Assembly: GCA_021798195.1 (NCBI GenBank)
Contig: JAJZYH010000003.1
Coordinates: forward strand, 21,034 to 85,033
Reading direction: 5' to 3'
Length of the DNA stretch: 64,000 nt
Origin: Thermoplasmata archaeon
Lineage (GTDB): Archaea; Thermoplasmatota; Thermoplasmata; Lutacidiplasmatales; UBA184
The notes under the pieces are model-generated. The model had not been told where the DNA came from, ran no database searches, and worked only from the letters and a program-made list of their open reading frames with translations. The position numbers and the translations under genes are program-made. Below are positions 43,084 to 51,178 of the stretch, one piece after another (position 1 is the first letter of the stretch; each line of letters begins with the position of its first letter).

Positions 43084-46000
43084 TTGCACCGGAAAGGCGG
43101 TTGGCGCGGGATGGTCCCCATCATCCTCCTTGCGCTCCTCCTGGTGTCGGTCCTCCTTCCGGGACCGGGCGCGGGCAGCCCCTCGCGCCATCTTTCCGCA
43201 TCCACGCCTTCGCTCTTGGAACCCCGGTGGAACAACGAGACCTCGAGCGGTCCCGCATCACGATCCAATGCCAGCGCGGCGTGGGCCACGGGGGGTTCCT
43301 ACGCGGTCCTCTTCGGGGGGAGCGGGTCGTGCGGCACCTATTGCAACGACACCTGGATCTTCCAGGACTCCCCCCAGGTCTCCTGGACCCAGGAACCCGC
43401 GGGTTCGGGGCCCCGGGGCCGGGAGGGAGCCGCCATGACCTGGGACCCGCTCCTGGGATCCGCCCTCCTCTTCGGGGGCAGTGATGGGGCCTCTCTCAAC
43501 GGGACCTGGAGCTTCAACCGGGCGGATGGATGGTCCCGGATGGCGGTCCCCGGATCCCCTCCGGCCCGCTCCGGGGCCGCCATGGCCTACGATGCGGCGA
43601 CAGGGCAGGTGATCCTCTTCGGCGGCGAGGGCGCCGGCGGCCTCGCCCTGGGAGATACGTGGGCCTTTGGCAACGGGACCTGGCACCAGCTCTTCCCCGC
43701 GGTGCACCCATCTCCCCGATGGGGAGCCGCGATGACCTACGACGCGGCGACCGGGGCCGTGGACCTCTTCGGCGGCCGCAACGCAAGCGCGTGGGACTCG
43801 GGCCTCTGGCAGTTCCAGAACGGCTCCTGGTCCCTCCTCGCCCGGGGAGGGGCCGGAACACCGGCCCCCCGGGAAGGGGCGAGCCTGGTGTCCTCCGCGG
43901 ACGGTACCCTCTTCCTCTTCGGTGGCGCGGGCTCCCTCGGTCCCCGGAACGACTCCTGGCAGTACGCCAACGGGACCTGGACGCCGGTCCAGGGCGCGGG
44001 CCCCACGGGGACCCCCGGCCCTCTCGCCGGGATGGACATGGTGCCCGCCCCGGACCTGGGACCCAATCTCTTCTGGATGTTCGGAGGTTGGCCCCTCCGG
44101 GGCTCCGAGCTCACGGCCTGGACGCTCTACCTTCAGAACGGGGGTACCTTGGGGAATCTCCGGGTGGCCATCCTCCCGGGAACCGCCAACGGGACCGCTC
44201 CGTTCACGGTGGACTTCACCGCGTCCATCCAGGGGGGGTTCCCACCGTATGAGGCGACCTGGGACTTCGGAGATGGCACGCCCAATGCCACGGGCCTCCA
44301 GGTGAACCATACCTTCTCCGCCGCGGCGGTGGACATCGTGGGCCTCACCGTGGTGGATGCCAAGGGGGACCGGGCCACCGCCCAGGCCATCGTCACCGTG
44401 CTTGCCGCACCTCCCCCGCCCCCTCCGGAGACCGTGGGAAGCTTCCTCACCTCCCCCCCCGGCGAAGCCCTCCTCGGGTCCCTGGTGGCCCTGGCTCTCG
44501 TGGGGCTCGGGGTCCGGGAAATCCTCCGCCGTCGCCGGTTCCTCCGGGGCTGGGAGGAGGCCACGGGAGGGGCCCGTCCCTCCCTGGGAAGGGACGTCCG
44601 GCGGCTCGTCCGGACCCTCCGGGAGGAGGGCCGTCTCCGGGAACTGGGGCCGGCGCTCCTGCGCCTGCTCCGATCCCGCCGCCCCGCGCCCGGGACGCAG
44701 GCCCTCCCCAACCGGCGGGGCACGGGGAGGGCGCTCGCCACGTACGCGCTCCGGCGGGGCCTCACGGCGGTGGGCCAGCTCTTCCTGGTGATGGCCATCA
44801 TCTACCTGTTGGGGACCGTCCTCCCGGCGGCGCTGGGCGGAACCTCGGCAAGCCCCTCCGGGGGGTTCCTGCCGGCCTCGATGGACTACTTCCGCCAGTT
44901 CCTCACGTTCGTGGCGAACCTCCTCACCGGGAACTGGGGCTACACGTCCGCGGGCGGCAAGGGGGTCCCCGGGGCGGTCCTGCCCTGGACCCAGTTCGTG
45001 CTCTACCATTTCCCTCCCAGCCTGGAGCTGGGTGGCCTGGCCTTCCTCCTGAGCATGCTCCTCGCCTACCCCGTGGGCCTCGTGGCCGGCTGGCACCGGG
45101 GCCGCTCCACCGACCACGCCTCCCGGATCCTCACCCTGGTGGGCCTGTTCCTCCCGGTCTTCATCCTCGTGCTGGTGGTGGTGGGCTACCTCTACTATCC
45201 CTACTTCATCACCTTCGGGACGCCTCCCTTCGGCGACTTCCCCCAGGCCCCCTGGTTCGATGCGAACATGGGGGGGATCCCCCCCTGGATCGGGATCGCG
45301 GACAACACCGTGCCCACGGGGTTCCCCCTCATCGATGCCGCCCTCCACGGCGCCTGGTCCCTGGACCTCCTCCTCTGGCTCGAGGTGCTCCTGCCCGCGT
45401 CCCTGCTCTCGCTGGGATTCCTGGGGATCTTCCTGCGCTACCTGCGCCTCGCCACCGCCGACGAGAAGGAGGCCGCGAACCTCGCCCATCTGCGGGCGAG
45501 GGGGCTTGGCGAACGCACCCTCCTCTGGCACCACACGGCCCGCCGGGTCCTCCCCACCTACGTCGCGGTCTTCGGGGAGACCTTCCCCGTCTTCGTCCTG
45601 GTCCAGGCCGTCACCGAGGTGGTGTTCAACTTCCAGGGCCTGGGGTACGACCTCCTCTACGAGACCGTGAACGGGTTCCAGCCGGGGCTCGTGGTGACCA
45701 ATGCCACCCCCGTGGGGAACATCCTCCAGGTCTTCCTGGTGATCCTGGCCGCCCTCATCATCGGGGTGAGCGCCCTCACCGACGTGGTGGCAAGGGCCCT
45801 CGACCCCCGGCTCGCACGGGTCCCGGACCGCCGGGCCCTTCCCGTCCTCCCCCGCCTCCGCTCCCCCCTGCGTCGGCGGGACGGGAGCCGCCTCCCGGTC
45901 CCCCGCGGTCGAGGTCGCCGGAAGCTCCCTCTCCCGGCGCTGCCCCCCAACCTCTCCCCGCTCCCCGAATCCCTTCCCGACGGCGTCCCTCCCCTCCGGG

Positions 46001-47016
46001 GCAGGTTGGGGAAGTCCCACGGGAACCCCGCGGCGTCCCTCCCTGCCCCCCGCAGGGCCCGGTTCCGGGAATCCCTCCGCGCCTGGTGGACCCGCCCGAC
46101 CCTGGCCCTGGGTTCCGCCATCCTGCTCTTCTTCGTGGGGGTCGCGCTCTACGCCGTCGTCGCATTCGGATCCACCCTCTCGACCCTCACGCCGGACCCC
46201 GACGTGTACCTGTACGCCCTTCCCCCGTCCCCGCCCACCCTTTCCCTCGTCCCGTGGAGCCCCGGCCCGCACCCCCTCGGAGAGACCGCCCTCCTGGGCT
46301 TCGACGTCCTCCACGGCCTGGTGAAGGGGACTCCCTGGGACCTCCTCACCCTCGTCGAGGTGCTCCTCCCCACCGCTGCACTGGGGTTCGGCCTCGGCGG
46401 GGTGGCGGGCCTCTTCGGGGGCCGCATCGATGAGGGACTCATGGCCGTCACCGACGCGTTCCTTTCCATCCCTGCCTTCGTCCTGGTGGCCCTCGTGGCC
46501 GTGGAGCTCTTCCAGGGGGGCATCCCCGGCCTCTCCCCCAGCCTGCGGCCCGATGCCTTCCTGGGGAGCATGGTGGCGGTCCTCTGGGCCCCGTTCGCCC
46601 GGAGCGTGCGGGCCCGGGCCCGGGTGGTGGCCACCGAGAGCTACGTGGAGGCGGCCCGGGCGAGCGGCGCCGGACCGGCCCACCTATTGCGCCGCCACGT
46701 CCTCCCCAACAGCTTCACCCCGGTGCTCTCGCAGGTCCCCATCACCGCCAGCACGGTGATCTTCCTCCTGGCCATGTTCCAGTACGCGGGGCTGGAACTG
46801 GGTTCCCCCATGAACTCCACCCTCCTGGGCCCGTTCAACTTCCCGGAGTGGACCTGGATCCTTTCCCTGGGGGCCTGGGGATGGCAACCTCCCCAGAGCG
46901 GGCTCGACCCCTGGTGGGGCTACGTCTTCCCCGCCCTGTGGATCCTCCTCTTCGGCCTGGGTCTCATCCTGGTGGCCGACGGGCTGCGGGACCACCTGTC
47001 CCCCCGTCGGGGTTAG
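43084..47016 (+). CDS. Kelch-PKD ectodomain fused to DppB- and DppC-like ABC permeases
   Basis: 1,310 residues in one uninterrupted frame. A signal peptide (PIILLALLLVSVLLP) is followed by a Kelch-type propeller (about residues 45-345; repeated LFGG, DTWxFxNGTW and YDAATG units). A PKD domain (about 350-440; WDFGDGTP near 393) precedes a transmembrane helix near 462 and a basic linker. A DppB-like permease occupies about 555-905, with coupling loop EAANLAHLRARGLGERTL and a C-terminal DVVARALDPRL. After an Arg/Pro linker comes a DppC-like permease (about 991-1310) with coupling loop EAARASGAGPAHLLRRHVLP. Both permease halves of a peptide/nickel-type importer are thus joined to an extracellular beta-propeller. 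No ATPase or binding-protein gene is adjacent. Start uncertain: TTG 43084 keeps basic residues before the signal core; ATG 43111 is the alternative. Confidence 0.88.
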   Translation: MHRKGGWRGMVPIILLALLLVSVLLPGPGAGSPSRHLSASTPSLLEPRWNNETSSGPASRSNASAAWATGGSYAVLFGGSGSCGTYCNDTWIFQDSPQVSWTQEPAGSGPRGREGAAMTWDPLLGSALLFGGSDGASLNGTWSFNRADGWSRMAVPGSPPARSGAAMAYDAATGQVILFGGEGAGGLALGDTWAFGNGTWHQLFPAVHPSPRWGAAMTYDAATGAVDLFGGRNASAWDSGLWQFQNGSWSLLARGGAGTPAPREGASLVSSADGTLFLFGGAGSLGPRNDSWQYANGTWTPVQGAGPTGTPGPLAGMDMVPAPDLGPNLFWMFGGWPLRGSELTAWTLYLQNGGTLGNLRVAILPGTANGTAPFTVDFTASIQGGFPPYEATWDFGDGTPNATGLQVNHTFSAAAVDIVGLTVVDAKGDRATAQAIVTVLAAPPPPPPETVGSFLTSPPGEALLGSLVALALVGLGVREILRRRRFLRGWEEATGGARPSLGRDVRRLVRTLREEGRLRELGPALLRLLRSRRPAPGTQALPNRRGTGRALATYALRRGLTAVGQLFLVMAIIYLLGTVLPAALGGTSASPSGGFLPASMDYFRQFLTFVANLLTGNWGYTSAGGKGVPGAVLPWTQFVLYHFPPSLELGGLAFLLSMLLAYPVGLVAGWHRGRSTDHASRILTLVGLFLPVFILVLVVVGYLYYPYFITFGTPPFGDFPQAPWFDANMGGIPPWIGIADNTVPTGFPLIDAALHGAWSLDLLLWLEVLLPASLLSLGFLGIFLRYLRLATADEKEAANLAHLRARGLGERTLLWHHTARRVLPTYVAVFGETFPVFVLVQAVTEVVFNFQGLGYDLLYETVNGFQPGLVVTNATPVGNILQVFLVILAALIIGVSALTDVVARALDPRLARVPDRRALPVLPRLRSPLRRRDGSRLPVPRGRGRRKLPLPALPPNLSPLPESLPDGVPPLRGRLGKSHGNPAASLPAPRRARFRESLRAWWTRPTLALGSAILLFFVGVALYAVVAFGSTLSTLTPDPDVYLYALPPSPPTLSLVPWSPGPHPLGETALLGFDVLHGLVKGTPWDLLTLVEVLLPTAALGFGLGGVAGLFGGRIDEGLMAVTDAFLSIPAFVLVALVAVELFQGGIPGLSPSLRPDAFLGSMVAVLWAPFARSVRARARVVATESYVEAARASGAGPAHLLRRHVLPNSFTPVLSQVPITASTVIFLLAMFQYAGLELGSPMNSTLLGPFNFPEWTWILSLGAWGWQPPQSGLDPWWGYVFPALWILLFGLGLILVADGLRDHLSPRRG

Positions 47017-47648
47017 GGGGTCCGGCGGGCCGCCACGCGCTCCCGGAACCGGACCGTGAGAAGGCGGATCGCCTCCTCGGGAGAGGCGGGGTTGTTCTCG
47101 GGGTCGTACACCTTCTCCCCCGCCTCCACGGCGACGGGAAGGTCGTTCTCCGGGGGAGGGAACGGGCACTCGTAGCCCTCGGTGTAGGCGCAGTAGGGGT
47201 TGAACGCCTCGTTGAAGTCCAGGGCGTAGGTGCGCCCCGTCCGGAGCTCCACGTTGAGGTACCGCCCCGGCCCGTAGGTCTCCCGCCCCGAGGTGCGGTC
47301 CCGGAACGGCAGGAACGCCACGTTCCCCGCCTGGGGCCCCGCGTGGAAGAGGGAGAGGGAACAGGGCGTCCCGTGCCAGCGGAACCGGAGCGTCCCCAAC
47401 CGGCGCATGGACGCATGCCCGTCCCGGTTGGTCCGGAGCCAGACCTCCTCGGGCTCCTTCAGGGGACGGAACTCGGCGGCCACCCGGGCCGCCGGATCCA
47501 CCGGGTAGTAGCGGAGGGGCCGGAAGGGGAGGTTCGCCTCCGAGAAGGGGCTCTCGGGCTGGGTGGCCATGAAGCGATCCTTCCGGCGGCGGTCCTCCTC
47601 GATGGCGCGCACGTACCGCGCGCCGGACGCGCGTCGACCGGGAGCCAC
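47013..47648 (-). CDS. DUF1684-family protein
   Basis: 211 residues, GTG start. Matches the DUF1684 pattern: RRRKDRFMATQPESPF, PLRYYPVDPAARV, FLPFRDRTSGRETYGPGRYL, LDFNEAFNPYCAYTEGYECPFPP and AGEKVY. The function of this widespread family is not established. No signal peptide or membrane segment. The GTG is 28 nt after a TATA-like centre, so the message is probably leaderless. Its 3' end overlaps the convergent Kelch-permease gene by 4 bp. Confidence 0.88.
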   Translation of the reverse strand: MAPGRRASGARYVRAIEEDRRRKDRFMATQPESPFSEANLPFRPLRYYPVDPAARVAAEFRPLKEPEEVWLRTNRDGHASMRRLGTLRFRWHGTPCSLSLFHAGPQAGNVAFLPFRDRTSGRETYGPGRYLNVELRTGRTYALDFNEAFNPYCAYTEGYECPFPPPENDLPVAVEAGEKVYDPENNPASPEEAIRLLTVRFRERVAARRTP

Positions 47649-47672
47649 GCCCGCGCGAGGGGAAGGGGAGGC

Positions 47673-47680
47673 TCTAAAGG
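47673..47680 (-). promoter_or_regulatory. TATA-like box of the DUF1684 gene
   Basis: CCTTTAGA read leftward, centred about 28 nt before the GTG; leaderless start. Confidence 0.55.
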
Positions 47681-47691
47681 TTGCGGGATGG

Positions 47692-48090
47692 TCACGGGGA
47701 ACGCCCGGCGCCGGCCCTGCGTTCCCGCGTTTCGCGGTCCATCATGTCCAGCGCCCGGCGCAGCTCGTCGGAGAGCACCGCCCGGAGATGCGCGCCGTCC
47801 GCGAAGAAGTCCGGCGTGTTGGCCCCCTCCCGGCTCCTCCCTTCCTCTCGGGGAGGTTCCGGCGCTTCCACCCCGCCCGAGAAGGGATCCCCCCGGGGAT
47901 GACGGCGCGAGGAGCGCTGCATGAGAACCTGCAGGTCGTAGAAGGCGCGGATGCATCGGTAGACCCGCAGGGCGCCTTCGTAGTTCCCGGCCCGGAGGAG
48001 CCGATCCGCCCTCTGGGCCCATCCCTCGGGATCCATGTCCACGGGAGCGGGGGTTCGATCCGACGGGCGCGGCCCCTCCGGAGGGTTCAC
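47692..48090 (-). CDS. Small hypothetical protein with TPR-like helix pair
   Basis: 132 residues. The segment GWAQRADRLLRAGNYEGALRVYRCIRAFYDLQ looks like one TPR-type helical hairpin; the middle is Pro/Arg/Ser-rich and probably disordered; a final helix is LRAVLSDELRRALDMMDRE. GTG start chosen because a TATA-like box is centred 28 nt upstream; an internal ATG (48036) is the alternative. Family not recognised. Confidence 0.6.
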   Translation of the reverse strand: MNPPEGPRPSDRTPAPVDMDPEGWAQRADRLLRAGNYEGALRVYRCIRAFYDLQVLMQRSSRRHPRGDPFSGGVEAPEPPREEGRSREGANTPDFFADGAHLRAVLSDELRRALDMMDRETRERRAGAGRSP

Positions 48091-48114
48091 GGCGCCAGTG
48101 GACGCCCTTCCAAG

Positions 48115-48122
48115 CTATTAAC
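48115..48122 (-). promoter_or_regulatory. TATA-like box of the small TPR-like gene
   Basis: GTTAATAG read leftward, centred about 28 nt before the GTG 48090. Confidence 0.6.
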
Positions 48123-48224
48123 TCCCCCTTTCCAACCGAAGCCGCTTCCGTGATAGAGCCGCCCCCCGGAGCCGCGGGGGGACACACCCTCAAGTGCGGA
48201 AGGTTCTATTGCGGGGTTGGGAAC

Positions 48225-48863
48225 ATGGGAGAACTCCCGTCCTTGAGGTTCCGGCCGCCGGTGCGGCTCCCCGGGATCCACGTCGAACTCGTCCCCCTCT
48301 CCCCCACCCACCGCGCGGACCTAACGGAAGCCGGCCGCGCCCCCGAGATCTGGACCTACTTCCGGGACCGCCCCCAGTACTTTCCCGGGGGCATGGAGGG
48401 GCTCATCGCCGAGCTCCTGCGTCGTCAGGAGGCCGGGACAGACCTCCCCTTCACCATCCTGGCGGGACCGGAACGGCGCCCCGTGGGCATGACCCGCTTC
48501 CTCGGGATCGACCGGGCGAACCGCTCGGTGGAGATCGGGGGGACGTGGATCCCTCCCGATCTCTGGGGGAGCCCGGTGAACCCCGAGTCCAAGTACCTCC
48601 TCCTGAAGTACGCCTTCGAGGAGGAGAAGGTGGTGCGGGTGCAGATCAAGACCGACGTGCGGAACGGGCACTCCCAGAGGGCCATCGAGAAGCTGGGTGC
48701 CGTCCGGGAAGGGGTCCTGCGCCACCACATCCGCCTCCCCGACGGGCACCTCAGGGATTCCGTTCTCTACAGCATCCTGGACTCGGAATGGCCCGCCGTC
48801 CGCTCCCGCCTCGAGGCGCGCCTTTCCCTCCCCTGGGGCTCGCGTGCGGCTCCCCCTTCCTGA
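48225..48863 (+). CDS. RimJ/RimL-like GNAT acetyltransferase
   Basis: 212 residues from the ATG at MGELPSLRF; a longer frame start at 48150 would precede a TTCTATT TATA-like element. Segments: VELVPLSPTHRADL, GMTRFLGIDRANRSVEIGGTW, WGSPVNPESKYLLLKYAFEE and GHSQRAIEKLGAVREGVLR. The usual R/Q-x-x-G-x-G/A acetyl-CoA loop is replaced by WGSPVNPESK, as in a common subgroup of RimJ-like proteins. Substrate unknown. Confidence 0.82.
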   Translation: MGELPSLRFRPPVRLPGIHVELVPLSPTHRADLTEAGRAPEIWTYFRDRPQYFPGGMEGLIAELLRRQEAGTDLPFTILAGPERRPVGMTRFLGIDRANRSVEIGGTWIPPDLWGSPVNPESKYLLLKYAFEEEKVVRVQIKTDVRNGHSQRAIEKLGAVREGVLRHHIRLPDGHLRDSVLYSILDSEWPAVRSRLEARLSLPWGSRAAPPS

Positions 48864-48918
48864 GGGAAATCCGCGGGGGTTTGCCTCCGTCCGTTCTTCC
48901 CCCTTCGGGGGGGGTCCC

Positions 48919-48926
48919 CTTTATGC
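48919..48926 (+). promoter_or_regulatory. TATA-like box of a small hypothetical gene
   Basis: CTTTATGC, about 44 nt before the ATG at 48966. Confidence 0.5.
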
Positions 48927-48965
48927 CATCCCTCCGGGTCCGGGGGAACCCAGGGGGAACCAATC

Positions 48966-49325
48966 ATGACGCCTTCGTACTCCATGGAACTGCGGGTGGA
49001 GGTCTATTCCGATCCGGCCCTCTCCAGTGCGGCCATCGAGGCGATCCAGGAGGTGCTCCGCCGTCGGTGGCCCGTCTCCTGGGACTACACGCCTCGACCG
49101 CATCCGGGCGTGACGCATCCGGTCCAGTGGCGCAGCGTGGTCCCCCTCGCCGAAGGGACCGCTCCGGAACGTCTCCACCGCCAGCTGGAAGAGGATCTCC
49201 GCGCCGCCGTGCCCACGCTGACCCTGCACCTGAGGACCCGCTGGTCCTTCCCCGAATCCCCCAACCACCAGGAGATCTACGAATCGAGATGGGCCCCCGG
49301 GACCGGATCCTCCAGAGTGCCCTAG
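48966..49325 (+). CDS. Small hypothetical protein
   Basis: 119 residues. The N-terminal half (MELRVEVYSDPALSSAAIEAIQEVLRRRW) looks like a beta-alpha unit and the second half (RLHRQLEEDLRAAVPTLTLHLRTRW) repeats a helix-strand pattern, giving a ferredoxin-like feel. No recognised family, metal site or membrane segment. Preceded by a TATA-like box and an open, GC-typical frame, so probably a real gene. Confidence 0.6.
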   Translation: MTPSYSMELRVEVYSDPALSSAAIEAIQEVLRRRWPVSWDYTPRPHPGVTHPVQWRSVVPLAEGTAPERLHRQLEEDLRAAVPTLTLHLRTRWSFPESPNHQEIYESRWAPGTGSSRVP

Positions 49326-50084
49326 GGACCGCCTTCGCGTCGACTCCCGCCTTCCTGCGGGGAACGCGAAACGTGACACGCCCCACGGATCCCCTTGCAC
49401 CGTGTCACGAAACCTCCCCGAGTCTTCCCTTCCTTTCTCACCTGTCTCCACGGTGGCCGTCACCGCCTCCTCTCTCCCACGTCCGAAACCAGGGGGAGGC
49501 TCCCGGGGGCGGCCGCGAGAGAACCGCGGTGGGAAATGCCTCGGGAGGGCTCCCATCCGCCCCCAATGGACCGGGTCCGCCCCCCTGCGCCTCTCCGGCG
49601 GCGTCGAGTCGGCTCCTCCCACTCGGGTCGGAATAGCCCGTAGAGATCGGAGTTGAGCCATGACGAGCCCCGGAGCCGGGCTTGTCTTCGGGTACCTTCC
49701 TTCGCGAACCCCGCATGGGTCAGCGCCCGGACCGATGCCACCGTGGCTTCGATCCGATGGATGGGCTGCCGGTGAGCCGTCCCGCCGGGCGGAGGAGGGC
49801 CCTTCGCCACCACCCCACCCTCGGGCGTTCCATGAAACGGATCGGCCCGGGGCGAACGTAGAGGGAACTTTCTCCGCGATCCGACGGTGCTCGTGGCCGT
49901 CCTTCCGTGCCGGAAGAGAGGTGATGCGGTGACGGAAGGCGGGAGACGGATGATTTCGGGCATCCGCAACCCGCTCGTCCGTCCCCGGATTCCCGGGGGA
50001 CCCCTGGGAATTTTTGGATCCCGCTGCCTCAGGCGTAAAGGTCAAGAACCGGCGACGGACCGTGACCTCGGGTTCTCCGGAGGC
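49326..50084. other. Long intergenic region with gene remnant
   Basis: 759 nt before the tRNA-Glu gene. Apart from the acetyltransferase remnant annotated separately and a weak TATA-like GTAAAGG near 50035, no intact gene is visible. Overlapping frames on both strands are of low quality, so this looks like decaying sequence. Confidence 0.55.
49613..49771 (-). pseudogene. Remnant of a RimJ/RimL-type acetyltransferase
   Basis: A leftward frame encodes HRIEATVASVRALTHAGF, then KEGTRRQARLRG, then NSDLYGLFRPEWEE. This parallels the C-terminus of the intact gene near 32.6 kb (HRIEAEVFSFNPASARVLGHVGF, LEGTRRQVARKG, DSQIYGLL), but about five residues after HRIEATV are missing, including the conserved Asn. 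No acetyl-CoA loop or N-terminal half can be read upstream in any single frame. An eroded gene fragment is the best reading. Confidence 0.65.
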
Positions 50085-50159
50085 GCTCCTGTAGTCTAGC
50101 CCGGTCAAGGATAGCGGGCCTTCGACCCGCGGACGGGGGTTCAAATCCCCCCAGGAGCA
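50085..50159 (+). tRNA. tRNA-Glu(TTC)
   Basis: Acceptor GCTCCTG pairs with CAGGAGC over 7 bp, with discriminator A50159. The D arm is GTCT...GGAT. Anticodon stem GCGGG/CCCGC encloses loop CCTTCGA with anticodon TTC at 50121-50123. T stem GGGGG/CCCCC encloses TTCAAAT. No intron and no encoded CCA. Confidence 0.95.
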
Positions 50160-50528
50160 TCCTCCAAGTCCTCCGATCCGTCGGGCCAAGGGCGGTTTCC
50201 CCACACACGGCGGGTTCCCCGAGGTCAATGGATTTAGCCCACCCGGTCCCAATGGACCGTGGCCGGGCTGGCGCCACCACGGTGCTCGATCCAATCTTGT
50301 CCTTTGGTCCTCGGAAGGAACGGACGGGGTCATGCGCTGGGTCCTTGAGGGTTCCGGGAGGGTTCGCATGCCCTCTGGGTGCACGGCCTTAGAGCGGCCT
50401 CGAGGAAGGGTTTCCGCCGCGCGCCGCTTCCCCGAGCGGTCCGGGGACCTTCCCTGCACTTCTCCCCTCCGGGAGTCAGCTTCATGCGTCTCCGGCCACG
50501 TTGGCTTCCCCAGACGGGAGTCGCTCGC
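50160..50528. other. Intergenic region after tRNA-Glu
   Basis: 369 nt. Weak AT islands (near 50231 and 50390) could be promoter elements for the flavin-reductase-like gene. No RNA gene or repeat recognised. Confidence 0.45.
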
Positions 50529-51098
50529 ATGCGGATGGAGGGGATCTCGGGAGCGCAACGCCGGTCCACGTCGAGCGTGGCCCTGGTGACCACTGCTTTT
50601 GATGGGGTGGTGAACGTCATGTCCGCCGAGTGGTCCCTCCGGGTCTCGCTGGAACCGTACCTGGTGGCGGTCTTCGTGGGGTACCAGCGGGCGACCCTGG
50701 ATCTCCTGCGTCGCTCGGGCGAATTCGGTCTGAGCTACTGCTCCGACGAGCAGGCGCACCTGGCCCACGTGGCGGGGAATCATTCCCTCCGGGAGGGTCC
50801 CTCCAAGTGGTCTCTCGCCCGTTTCCCCACCTTCCCCTCCCGCTACATCCACGCTCCCCTCATCGAGGGGGCCGTGGCGAACCTGGAATGCCGCGTGGTC
50901 TCCGAGTTTCCCACGGGGGACCACGTGGCGTTCGTGGGGGAGGTGCTCACGGCCTACTCTGACGAGGACCGGTCGCCCCTGGTTTACCACGGGGGGAAGT
51001 ACTACCGCCTCGGGCCCCGGATCCCCTCGCCTCCGCGCAGCCACACGAGCGAACCGGCGCAATCCTCCGGGACCGATCTCCCCGGGCGTGCGCGCTGA
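50529..51098 (+). CDS. Flavin reductase-like (DIM6/NTAB-type) FMN-binding protein
   Basis: 189 residues from the ATG at MRMEGISGAQRRSTSSVALVTT. FMN-binding split-barrel of the flavin-reductase-like family: VALVTTAFDGVVNVMSAEWSLRVSLEPYLVAVFVG (cited by its parts VALVTT and VVNVMSAEW), LRRSGEFGLSY and VECRVV-like NLECRVVSEF. Members bind FMN and act as flavin reductases or flavoredoxin-like proteins. Upstream in-frame ATGs (50484, 50379) exist, but the sequence before 50529 has no family similarity. The C-terminal tail is Ser/Pro-rich. Confidence 0.8.
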   Translation: MRMEGISGAQRRSTSSVALVTTAFDGVVNVMSAEWSLRVSLEPYLVAVFVGYQRATLDLLRRSGEFGLSYCSDEQAHLAHVAGNHSLREGPSKWSLARFPTFPSRYIHAPLIEGAVANLECRVVSEFPTGDHVAFVGEVLTAYSDEDRSPLVYHGGKYYRLGPRIPSPPRSHTSEPAQSSGTDLPGRAR

Positions 51099-51117
51099 TT
51101 CCGATGAGGTACATTCG

Positions 51118-51134
51118 TCTATAGATTCTATAGA
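51118..51134. promoter_or_regulatory. Perfect 17-bp inverted repeat upstream of the phosphate-type transporter
   Basis: TCTATAGATTCTATAGA: perfect 7-bp arms around ATT, ending 14 nt before the TATA box. A further TTCTATA forms the TATA box itself. Position and symmetry suit a regulator binding site, possibly phosphate-responsive. Confidence 0.6.
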
Positions 51135-51147
51135 GCCCCCGGAAGGG

Positions 51148-51156
51148 TTCTATACC
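51148..51156 (+). promoter_or_regulatory. TATA box of the MFS-DUF47 gene
   Basis: TTCTATACC, centred about 27 nt before ATG 51179; a leaderless transcript is expected. Confidence 0.65.
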
Positions 51157-51178
51157 TACCCAAGAACGCCCCGGGCGT

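Noticed and set aside
43258..46683. 1,141-codon leftward frame opposite the Kelch-permease fusion
   Set aside because: His/Glu/Gly-rich shadow with no membrane segments; the sense strand has signal peptide, PKD and permease motifs.
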